Assembly: GCF_044594925.1 (NCBI RefSeq)
Contig: NZ_CP138991.1
Location: 62,001 to 126,000 of the forward strand
Origin: Maribacter sp044594925
GTDB taxonomy: Bacteria; Bacteroidota; Bacteroidia; Flavobacteriales; Flavobacteriaceae
Direction: 5' to 3'
DNA length: 64,000 bases
The notes beneath the pieces were generated by a model. It saw nothing but the letters and a program-made list of their open reading frames with translations. It searched no databases and had not been told where the DNA came from. This document shows positions 8,162 to 15,885 of the stretch, piece by piece. Numbering within the stretch: position 1 is the first letter of the stretch; each line of letters begins with the position of its first letter. A program made the translations under genes and the position numbers.

Positions 8162-10099
8162 ATGTCAAAACTTATACGCCGTTATACTCTTACCTTAGTT
8201 TCCTTTTCTTTAATTCTTATTTCCTGTTCTAAAACAAACAAGAGCCTAGAAGCTGAAATTTCTGAAACCTATGTTTCTGATAATTACACCAAAAAAGAAG
8301 TGGATATTGAGATGCGAGATGGTATCACCTTACACACCACCATATATACGCCAAAGGATATTTCCAAAGAATACCCTATTCTTATGCAACGCACGCCTTA
8401 TAGCTCAAGACCTTACGGTGAAGGTGAGTTTAAAACGCAGATTGGTCCAAATATCCATTTAATGAAAGAGGGTAATATCATCGTCTACCAAGATGTGCGT
8501 GGAAGATGGTTAAGTGAGGGTCACTATGAAAATATGCGTGCCTATATACCTAACAAAACGTCTGATAAAGATGTAGACGAGAGTACGGATACCTATGATA
8601 CTATCGAGTGGTTGGTGAACAATGTAGCGCACAACAATGGTAACGTAGGGGTTTGGGGAATATCATATCCCGGCTATTATGCTACCTACGCTACTATAGA
8701 TGCACATCCGGCTTTAAAGGCATCGTCTCCCCAAGCATGTATCGGAGATTTTTTCTTTGACGATTTTCATCATAATGGAGCTTATTTGTTGAGCTATTTT
8801 AGAGCTACTTCTTTATTTGGTACGCCAAGACCTAATGGGGACCAACCTATAGACACAGCTTGGTACAGTCTACCCGATTTACAAACTGAAGACCAGTATC
8901 AGTTTTTCTTGGATAAAGGACCATTAAAAAATCTTAATTCATTCTTTGAATATGATATCAAGGACGAGATAAGTATAGCCCCGGATGGCATGACGGACGA
9001 TTACTTTTGGAATGAATTAAAGGAACATCCAAATTATGATGAACTATGGCAAAGTCGTGGTTTAATACAACATTTGGACAAGTCAAAGTCTCACGTAGCT
9101 ACCATGATTGTTGGAGGTTGGTTTGATGCTGAAGATTTATATGGTCCTTTAGAGACTTATAAAAATATCGAGAAGAATTCCGATGGCTACAATACCATGG
9201 TTTTTGGACCCTGGGACCATGGGCGTTGGGCAAGACGTAACGGAAGAAATTTAGTAGGGAACTATTATTTTGGCGATTCTATATCAGAATTTTTCCAAGA
9301 AAAAATAGAGACCAAATTCTTTAATCATTTTCTTAAAGGTGATGGGGATGCGAATAGTGGTTTGCCAGAGGCCTATGTATATGATTCTGGTAGAAAAGAA
9401 TGGAAAGAGTACGATGCTTGGCCACCCAATGGCACTACAAAGCAAGAATTTTTTCTTTCCGAAAATCAAGAACTTACGTCGGTCGTAAAAGGAAATACAG
9501 GAATTAAATTTATAAGCGATATTAAGAAGCCGGTTCCGTATTCGGAGGACATTAAATCTGTATTTACGCCACGTAAATATATGACAGATGACCAACGTTT
9601 TGCCGCTCGACGTTCCGATGTTTTGGTTTTTGAAACCGAAGTTATGGAAGAAGACTTTACCTTGGCCGGTGATATATTGGCGAAGTTAAAAGTGGCCACC
9701 ACGGGAGATGCCGCAGATTGGATTGTGAAGATTATTGATGTGCATCCGGCAGACGTGGAAACCAATGAAGAAATGCAAGATCATTTAAAAATGAGTAATT
9801 ATCATCTAATGGTGCGCAGTGAAGTACTCCGTGGACGGTTCAGAAATAGTTTTTCTAAGCCAGAGCCTTTTGTTCCAAATGAAAAAACGGAAGTGAACAT
9901 AAAGCTGCAAGATGTATTCCATACCATTAAAAAGGGGCACAAGCTTCAAGTGCAGGTACAGAGCACCTGGTTTCCTTTAATAGACCTAAATCCGCAGACC
10001 TATGTTGATAATATCTTTAAGGCAGATGAGGCCGACTTTAAAACCCAGACCCATACCGTATTTACGGATTCTAGTGTGGAGTTTTCTGTGTTGAGGTAG
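8162..10099 (+). CDS. CocE/NonD-family hydrolase, exported lipoprotein
   Basis: A 645-residue alpha/beta hydrolase of the X-Pro dipeptidyl-peptidase/cocaine-esterase (S15) superfamily. A lipoprotein signal peptide ends at the lipobox LISC (C22). The catalytic domain has VWGISYPGYYATYA with nucleophile S168, a later GWFDAEDLYG (acid) and the histidine motif GPWDHGRWAR. The C-terminal part is the jelly-roll typical of the family. Substrates are esters, amides or N-acylated compounds such as glutaryl-7-ACA in characterised members, but nothing here fixes specificity. It is probably tethered in the periplasm or outer membrane. It may be co-transcribed with the sialidase 39 bases downstream. Confidence 0.85.
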   Translation: MSKLIRRYTLTLVSFSLILISCSKTNKSLEAEISETYVSDNYTKKEVDIEMRDGITLHTTIYTPKDISKEYPILMQRTPYSSRPYGEGEFKTQIGPNIHLMKEGNIIVYQDVRGRWLSEGHYENMRAYIPNKTSDKDVDESTDTYDTIEWLVNNVAHNNGNVGVWGISYPGYYATYATIDAHPALKASSPQACIGDFFFDDFHHNGAYLLSYFRATSLFGTPRPNGDQPIDTAWYSLPDLQTEDQYQFFLDKGPLKNLNSFFEYDIKDEISIAPDGMTDDYFWNELKEHPNYDELWQSRGLIQHLDKSKSHVATMIVGGWFDAEDLYGPLETYKNIEKNSDGYNTMVFGPWDHGRWARRNGRNLVGNYYFGDSISEFFQEKIETKFFNHFLKGDGDANSGLPEAYVYDSGRKEWKEYDAWPPNGTTKQEFFLSENQELTSVVKGNTGIKFISDIKKPVPYSEDIKSVFTPRKYMTDDQRFAARRSDVLVFETEVMEEDFTLAGDILAKLKVATTGDAADWIVKIIDVHPADVETNEEMQDHLKMSNYHLMVRSEVLRGRFRNSFSKPEPFVPNEKTEVNIKLQDVFHTIKKGHKLQVQVQSTWFPLIDLNPQTYVDNIFKADEADFKTQTHTVFTDSSVEFSVLR

Positions 10100-10138
10100 A
10101 CCATGCTATTAGATTAATAGTTTAATTGATGTATCATA

Positions 10139-11272
10139 ATGAGGTGTTTAATTTCTTACTTGTTCTTGGTTATGGTCATTTATTGCCATGGTCAATCACA
10201 AGTCGTTAAAACTTTAGACAGTGGATTTGAATATTCAAATTTGTTTGATACTGGAACTACTTTTGGCGTAGCATGTTATAGAATACCAGCAATGATAACC
10301 GCACCAAATGGAGATTTACTTGCTGCTATAGATGAAAGAGTTCCCTCTTGCTCAGATTTAAGGGATAATAGGGATATCAATATCGTCCTAAGAAGGAGTA
10401 CGGATAATGGTATTAATTGGTTGCCTATTGAGACTATAATAGATTATCCAGAAGGAAAATCAGCTTCTGACCCTTCTTTTATTCTCGATTCTGCTACAAG
10501 TACCATTCTAAGGTTCTTTAACTATATGGACTTAGATAAGGAGAAGGACGTCTATTACTTTAAAATGATTAAAAGTATGGATAATGGACGTACGTGGAGT
10601 TCGCCAATAGATATTACAAAGCAACTGACTCTACCTGATTGGCATGGCGATTTTAAGTTTATCACTTCTGGCCGCGGAATACGGACGTCAGATGGTACCT
10701 TATTACATACCATCGTAAATTTAAGAAAGGGACTATATCTTTTTGCAAGCGATAATCATGGAGAAAGTTGGAATTTAATTGACACGCCGATAAAACCTGC
10801 GGATGAGTCTAAAGTAGTAGAATTGGATGACGGAACTTGGATGGTAAATAGTCGAGTAAATGATTTAGGTACAAGATATGTGCATACTTCAAGGGATAGG
10901 GGTAAAACATGGGTTTCTAATCCGGATTCTTCGTTAATAGATCCGGGTTGTAATGCAAGTGTTGTTAGGTATTCCAGAACTGGAAAGGGTAGTGATAAAA
11001 ATAGGCTGTTGTTTTCTAATGCATTCTCTAAAAACGGACGTACTAATCTGACTGTAAGGTTAAGCTATGACGAGGGTAAAACGTGGCCTATATCAAAAGT
11101 AATCTATACTCAAAGTGCAGCTTACTCTTCAATGAGTGTTTTAAAAGATGGTTCACTCGGAATATTCTTTGAAAAAGATGATTATCAAGAAAATGTTTTT
11201 GCAAGATTTACGTTGGATTGGCTAACAAATGGAAAAGATACTTACACTACAGGAAAGAAAACTAAAGATTAG
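10139..11272 (+). CDS. Exported sialidase (GH33-like exo-alpha-sialidase)
   Basis: A 377-residue six-bladed-propeller sialidase with an N-terminal signal peptide (cleavage near residues 18-20). The YRIP motif carries the first arginine of the catalytic triad (R48), followed by an ER-x-x-SCSDLRDNRD stretch. Five Asp-boxes (S-x-D-x-G-x-x-W) are visible: STDNGINW, SMDNGRTW, SDNHGESW, SRDRGKTW and SYDEGKTW. It should release terminal sialic acids from glycans outside the cytoplasm. No sialate lyase, epimerase, transporter or SusCD pair lies in the window, so it may scavenge or unmask sugars alone. Activity on related nonulosonic acids is possible. Confidence 0.88.
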   Translation: MRCLISYLFLVMVIYCHGQSQVVKTLDSGFEYSNLFDTGTTFGVACYRIPAMITAPNGDLLAAIDERVPSCSDLRDNRDINIVLRRSTDNGINWLPIETIIDYPEGKSASDPSFILDSATSTILRFFNYMDLDKEKDVYYFKMIKSMDNGRTWSSPIDITKQLTLPDWHGDFKFITSGRGIRTSDGTLLHTIVNLRKGLYLFASDNHGESWNLIDTPIKPADESKVVELDDGTWMVNSRVNDLGTRYVHTSRDRGKTWVSNPDSSLIDPGCNASVVRYSRTGKGSDKNRLLFSNAFSKNGRTNLTVRLSYDEGKTWPISKVIYTQSAAYSSMSVLKDGSLGIFFEKDDYQENVFARFTLDWLTNGKDTYTTGKKTKD

Positions 11273-11327
11273 TTTCCACTTTAAAAGTAGAGTATTTAAT
11301 CATGTAAGCTAGAAACAAAAAATGCTA

Positions 11328-12197
11328 CTATTTCTTCTTGAAGACTTTCTTTACCCCTTTATACAGTAATAACATTAAAAACCCGGCAATTAATCCTATG
11401 ACAAATTCGACTATGATGCTGGGTATGTTAGGTAAAATGCCGTGTAGAAAATCAAGATTATGAACGAAAATTCCTCCTGCAACCAATAATAAAGCAATAG
11501 TACCAATAACGGATAAGGCCTTAATAACCTTGGGTAGGGCATTTACAAAGAACCTTCCGATAACATCAGATATGCTATTATCACCCTCTGTAATATTAAT
11601 AAGATGAGCCCCAAACTCGTCCATTCGTACAATAAGTGCTACAATGCCATAAACACCCACAGTAGCAATTAAAGCCACTATGGAGACTACCGCTATTTGA
11701 GTTGCCAAAGGTTGGTCTAGAACGGTACCCAAGGCAATAATTACAATTTCAACAGAGAGTATAAAATCCGTAACAATGGCCGATTTTATTTTTGTTTTTT
11801 CAATAGCTAAAATATCACTTTTGCTAGGTGCTTCGGCGTCAGCAGGAATATGGGTTTTTTCATGGGGTACAAAGAATTCATATATCTTTTCTGCACCCTC
11901 AAAGGCAAGATACAGACCTCCAAGCACTAGGACTAGGGTAACTGCCCACGGTAAAAAAGCACTTAACAAAAACGCTATGGGTAAGATAATAATCTTATTT
12001 AATAATGAGCCTTTGCTTATTGCCCAAAGTACCGGAAGTTCTCTTTTAGAAACGAAACCAGAGGCTTTTTCGGCGTTAACGGCCAAGTCGTCGCCTAAAA
12101 TTCCTGCGGTTTTTTTGGTAGCGATTTTACTCATTGCCGCAACATCGTCCAATAAAGCTGCTACATCATCTAAAACTGCAAAAAATCCTGAGGCCAT
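11328..12197 (-). CDS. DUF808 family inner-membrane protein
   Basis: A 289-residue polytopic membrane protein of the DUF808 (YedI-like) family. The N-terminus MASGFFAVLDDVAALLDDVA, followed by the MSKIATKKTAGILGDDLAVN stretch, is the family fingerprint. About six hydrophobic helices follow, with the conserved GAEKIYEF and FGAHLI regions, ending in a lysine-rich tail. The function is unknown and no transport substrate is established. It converges on the sialidase gene and is divergent from the next gene, with no operon partners. Confidence 0.9.
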   Translation of the reverse strand: MASGFFAVLDDVAALLDDVAAMSKIATKKTAGILGDDLAVNAEKASGFVSKRELPVLWAISKGSLLNKIIILPIAFLLSAFLPWAVTLVLVLGGLYLAFEGAEKIYEFFVPHEKTHIPADAEAPSKSDILAIEKTKIKSAIVTDFILSVEIVIIALGTVLDQPLATQIAVVSIVALIATVGVYGIVALIVRMDEFGAHLINITEGDNSISDVIGRFFVNALPKVIKALSVIGTIALLLVAGGIFVHNLDFLHGILPNIPSIIVEFVIGLIAGFLMLLLYKGVKKVFKKK

Positions 12198-12262
12198 AAT
12201 AGTATTTAAGTTGTCAAATATAAACTAGGATATGGAAACAGTAGAATTCATTCACCATAAAT

Positions 12263-12284
12263 AGGTCCTCAAAGACCTTTTTTT
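12263..12284 (+). terminator. Terminator-like hairpin without an upstream + strand gene
   Basis: AGGTC (12263-12267) pairs with GACCT (12274-12278) around a 6-base loop and is followed by seven T. It lies in the divergent region between DUF808 (-) and the 12411 gene (+), reading on the + strand, where no annotated gene precedes it within 900 bases. Confidence 0.55.
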
Positions 12285-12410
12285 AGAAATAGTACAACTA
12301 TATATGAAGTATATTCGTCCCATTGTAAATTTATAGTATTGTTGCTTTTGAAAATAAAGGTATTCACGAGTAGGGTAAACAACATCTGGGTTGTTATTTA
12401 ATAAAATAGA

Positions 12411-13040
12411 ATGAGAACTAGCTTAAGAAAAATAGTATTGATTATCTCGACTTCCCCTTTATTATTGGCCGTATTGTGTGAGAAGGATAACTTTGATACG
12501 CTCACTGTCCCTAATGAAACCAAAGTGTCGATTTCTCAAGGACCAAACTTTAGTCTAAATGATACCATATGGGTTTCTGGACAGGTTTCATCCATGCTAT
12601 TCGATGAAGTTACTTCGGATTCTATTAGGAACCCAAACGAGACTATTAAAGATTTGGTTGATGTGCTGCAATTGACGGAGGAGAATGGCGATAGTAATAC
12701 CAAAGAAGCATTAATTGATTTTGAGATTATAGTGCTAAAAGGAGTTACGGAGTTGGCACGGCAATGCCCGGAATCAAAACTGATAACCGTTGCAGAACTT
12801 CGTGCGGATATGTCGTTTTATGAATATGAAATAGGCTTTGTGGCCAAAACTTCTGGTGATTTTGTTCTGTCTTGGGAAGGGCCAATAATATTGAAAAATG
12901 ACAATCGGAATACGGAGATTTTAAATTCTTATCCGGTTAAAGGAGAAACTAATTTTCTCGGCTTGACCAATTGTGAAATAACTTCTCTCATACTTGATGT
13001 GGAATCATCAGGGGACGAATTCTTTTTTACTGTAAATTAA
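12411..13040 (+). CDS. Unknown exported protein
   Basis: A 209-residue protein not recognised. The N-terminus has a basic start and hydrophobic stretch (RKIVLIISTSPLLLAVLC) followed by EKDN. This resembles a lipoprotein signal, but the residue before the cysteine is leucine rather than the usual small residue, so lipidation is uncertain. The rest is Asp/Asn/Glu-rich with beta-like alternation (DTIWVSGQVSS, YEYEIGFVAKTSGDF, SGDEFFFTVN), suggesting one beta-sandwich in the envelope. Two further cysteines (in ARQCPES and TNCEI) could form a disulfide. It lies upstream of another exported protein. Confidence 0.6.
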   Translation: MRTSLRKIVLIISTSPLLLAVLCEKDNFDTLTVPNETKVSISQGPNFSLNDTIWVSGQVSSMLFDEVTSDSIRNPNETIKDLVDVLQLTEENGDSNTKEALIDFEIIVLKGVTELARQCPESKLITVAELRADMSFYEYEIGFVAKTSGDFVLSWEGPIILKNDNRNTEILNSYPVKGETNFLGLTNCEITSLILDVESSGDEFFFTVN

Positions 13041-13202
13041 ACGACAGATAAAGCAGGAATAGTATTGGTTTAAAACAATTTATAGCGGGGAAAAGTTTAT
13101 AATACAGGAACTTATTCTTTGATTTTTCATAAAATTTATGATTTAAACCATAACACTACAGTATAGTAGTTATTGTTATAGCTATTATTTTTAAAGTAAA
13201 AA

Positions 13203-14084
13203 ATGAAATTTTTCTCTTTCGGTTTAAAAATCAAAACATATAGTTATACCCTATTGCTATTACTTATTGCGTCTTGTGGGTCTCAAACTGATGACCCAGT
13301 AGAACCAGAAATTGATATTCCTGATCCTGTTGGAGATGTGACAGAAGAACCCACCCCGGTTGTAGACCCATTGGAAGGCCTAAATTGTAATGAGGGAGGA
13401 ACCATTGACAATGAACCGGAAAATCCTATCAATGTCGGAAGGCTTGATGATCGTACATGTTACGCCAACTATGTAGAGATCATGTTAGATGACAATTTAT
13501 TTGGGGTTTATAGCATTGCAGATAATTCCAACCACAAAGATACTAACGGACTACAGCCCAGAATAGAACGCGCCTTAACACCAAGGGTAAAACCGACCGG
13601 AGGAAATTTTTCTGAATTTTCTGCGATTTACCGCATCGAGGAAGTTGGCGACACGGGTTCTTATATTGCACAAACAAAAGGGAAACATACTGGCGGTGGA
13701 GGATCGGCAGATCCAGCGATATGCCTTTTTATTGCACAAGCCGTAGTTACAGATGGGGAGGTAACTCATTTTGATATTTATCGTGAAGAAATAACCGTTC
13801 GTGGTGGTACATTGCAGGACGGAGGTAGGCAAAACATTTATCTCACCAGAGTGCCAAAGAATGAGGACTTTACCTTTTATTTGAAAACAGGTTTTGATGC
13901 AGCGAATGGAGTCATTACCTCCCATTATGCTAATGCAGTCATTAATGGGGAAAGTTTTGATTATGATATTCCAGACCCGGAGCGTGCCACGGAAACAGGT
14001 ATTAGATACGGTGCATATAGGGTAAAAGGCGGTAAGGCAAAGCTATATATTAGGAATACCGTTTTTAATTTTAAAAACGACTAA
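13203..14084 (+). CDS. Lipoprotein with a possible concanavalin-like (polysaccharide lyase-like) domain
   Basis: A 293-residue lipoprotein. The signal peptide ends at the lipobox IASC. A Pro/Asp/Glu-rich linker (about residues 28-60) follows, as in surface lipoproteins. The remaining ~230 residues contain a region with cysteines (GLNCNEGG, DRTCYAN, AICLFIAQ) and a beta-rich fold with QPRIERALTPRV, FSAIYRIEEVGDTGSYIAQT and FYLKTGF. The spacing recalls the jelly-roll of family PL7-type lyases, where a YFKAG-like motif occupies the same relative position as FYLKTG. The canonical QIH and R-[TS]-E-L-R motifs are not seen, so this is a fold-level guess. It may bind or cut a glycan. Confidence 0.5.
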   Translation: MKFFSFGLKIKTYSYTLLLLLIASCGSQTDDPVEPEIDIPDPVGDVTEEPTPVVDPLEGLNCNEGGTIDNEPENPINVGRLDDRTCYANYVEIMLDDNLFGVYSIADNSNHKDTNGLQPRIERALTPRVKPTGGNFSEFSAIYRIEEVGDTGSYIAQTKGKHTGGGGSADPAICLFIAQAVVTDGEVTHFDIYREEITVRGGTLQDGGRQNIYLTRVPKNEDFTFYLKTGFDAANGVITSHYANAVINGESFDYDIPDPERATETGIRYGAYRVKGGKAKLYIRNTVFNFKND

Positions 14085-14217
14085 GGTGTGTATTAAGGCT
14101 AACAGCTGATTAATCTATCACATCACTAGGTTTTTGTGAAATTTTTCAAAAATATTAGGTTATTAAAAGTTTCTGGTATTACTTTGTTCTTTACAAAGTT
14201 CAAACACGTATTGAATA

Positions 14218-14333
14218 GTTATCAAGAAAGGTGGAGGGATTAGACCCTTTGAAGCCTTAGCAACCCTTTGTTCTATACAGAGAAGGTGCTAAATTCTACT
14301 AGTACTGCTTTAGCGCAGTATCTGGCAGATAAC
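14218..14333 (+). promoter_or_regulatory. SAM-I (S-box) riboswitch upstream of metY
   Basis: P1 is GTTATC (14218-14223) with GATAAC (14328-14333). The core contains AAGGTGGAGGGA, AGACCC, TGAAGCC, GCAACCC and AAGGTGCTAAATTCTAC, the conserved S-box landmarks in order. It should bind SAM and lower expression of the methionine-synthesis genes downstream. Confidence 0.95.
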
Positions 14334-14380
14334 CAAAACCAATTGCTTTTGCAATTGATTCACTTTCTTATAACTTTTTG
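14334..14380 (+). promoter_or_regulatory. metY leader expression platform
   Basis: A perfect hairpin CAATTGC-TTTT-GCAATTG (14340-14357) is followed by CTTTCTTATAAC (14363-14374) and five T. That last segment can pair with GTTATCAAGAAAG (14218-14230), the 5' side of P1, giving 12 pairs with one bulged C. This competes directly with the SAM-bound fold. Confidence 0.6.
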
Positions 14381-14480
14381 ATTTTACCTAACCGCAAAGT
14401 CGGCCGGCTAGGGTTTGGCTTTAAAATAATTTTTCACACCCTAAGCGGAGTCGAAGGGTATAATTTTAAAAAACAAAATC

Positions 14481-15773
14481 ATGAGTAATCAAAAATTAGC
14501 AACGAACGCATTACATGCAGGTCACGATCCAAAACAAACTGGAGGAACTAGAGCTGTACCTATTTATCAATCTACAGCATACGTTTTTAACGATACGGAT
14601 CATGCAGCCAACCTATTTTCGTTGGCAGAGTTAGGTTTTATATACACAAGACTAAATAACCCGACCAATCAAATTTTACAAGATCGCTTGGCGGCCATTG
14701 AAGGTGGTATAGGTGCCGTAGCATTTGCCTCAGGAACTGCAGCAATTTCAACAGGTTTATTAACGCTCTTAAAAGCTGGTGACCATATTGTAGCTTCAAA
14801 TAGTTTATATGGTGGTACGTTTAATTTATTGAATGTTACCTTGCCAAGATTGGGTATTACCACTACGTTTGTAGATCCATCAGATCCAACAAATTTTGGA
14901 GCTGCTGTACAAGAAAATACACGGGCAATATTTGTTGAGTCTTTAGGTAATCCAAAGCTAGATGTACTCGATTTAAAAGCTATTTCTAAAGAAGCTAAAT
15001 CGGCTAAAGTACCGTTTATAGTGGATAACACCGTAGCTACGCCAGGGCTTTTAAATCCTATTGAGCATGGGGCAAATTTGGTAATACATTCTTTAACTAA
15101 ATACATTAATGGTAACGGAACTGCGCTTGGTGGTGCTATTATCGATGCGGGTACTTTTGATTGGACAAACGGGAAATTCCCTGAATTTACGGAGCCCTCT
15201 GCAGGATATCACGGATTGGTATATAGTGAAGCATTAGGAGCGGCAGCTTTTACCTTTAAACTAATTTTAGAAGGCTTGCGAGATTTTGGCGGAGCCCTGA
15301 GTCCGTTTAATACATTTCAAATCATTCAAGGTTTAGAGACATTGCCTGTTCGTATAAAGCAGCATAGTGCCAATGCTTTGGAACTGGCAACTTGGTTAGA
15401 GAGTAGGGAAGAAGTCGCATGGGTAAACTACCCTGGATTAAAGAGTAGTAAGTACTACGATTTGGCACAAGAATACCTTCCTAAAGGACAAAGTGGTCTG
15501 GTTACTTTCGGAATCAAAGGAGGTTTTGAAGCGGCGAAACAAGTAACGGATGCCACTGAGGTATTCTCGTTATTGGCCAATATTGGTGATACCAAATCAT
15601 TAATTATACACCCTGCCAGCACAACCCATCAACAACTTACCCAAGAGGAACAAACTGCCGCCGGAGTTGGTCAGGATTTAATTCGTTTGTCGGTTGGTTT
15701 GGAAGATATAGATGACTTAAAAACCGATTTAGAAAATGCTTTTGCCAAAGTTGATAAGGCTATTCTAGTATAA
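14481..15773 (+). CDS. metY: O-acetylhomoserine sulfhydrylase
   Basis: A PLP enzyme (430 residues) condensing O-acetylhomoserine with sulfide to give homocysteine. It belongs to the Cys/Met-metabolism PLP family. Landmarks are the start LATNALHAGHDPKQTGGTRA, YTRLNNPT, the SGTAAIS loop and the Schiff-base lysine in HSLTKYINGNG. The ~430-residue length and extra loops distinguish MetY from the ~390-residue MetB/MetZ group. It follows a SAM-I riboswitch and precedes the fused enzyme that makes its substrate. Confidence 0.95.
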   Translation: MSNQKLATNALHAGHDPKQTGGTRAVPIYQSTAYVFNDTDHAANLFSLAELGFIYTRLNNPTNQILQDRLAAIEGGIGAVAFASGTAAISTGLLTLLKAGDHIVASNSLYGGTFNLLNVTLPRLGITTTFVDPSDPTNFGAAVQENTRAIFVESLGNPKLDVLDLKAISKEAKSAKVPFIVDNTVATPGLLNPIEHGANLVIHSLTKYINGNGTALGGAIIDAGTFDWTNGKFPEFTEPSAGYHGLVYSEALGAAAFTFKLILEGLRDFGGALSPFNTFQIIQGLETLPVRIKQHSANALELATWLESREEVAWVNYPGLKSSKYYDLAQEYLPKGQSGLVTFGIKGGFEAAKQVTDATEVFSLLANIGDTKSLIIHPASTTHQQLTQEEQTAAGVGQDLIRLSVGLEDIDDLKTDLENAFAKVDKAILV

Positions 15774-15794
15774 TTTTTCTCACATTGAGCTTTT

Positions 15795-15855
15795 CCGGCT
15801 GCGTTAAGGTTATTCAAACTATTTCTAAGAAGGAGTTGATGCCTAGCGCAGTCGG
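15795..15855. repeat. Inverted repeat of the GCGCAGTCGG family between metY and the fusion gene
   Basis: CCGGCTGCGTTAAGG (15795-15809) is nearly complementary to CCTAGCGCAGTCGG (15842-15855). The sequence resembles short GAGCGCAGTCGAAG-type dispersed elements seen elsewhere in the window (near 14443 and 37104). There is no T tract, so it need not stop transcription of the downstream gene. Confidence 0.45.
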
Positions 15856-15885
15856 ACATGCTATAACAGGTCGTAATATTTTCTC

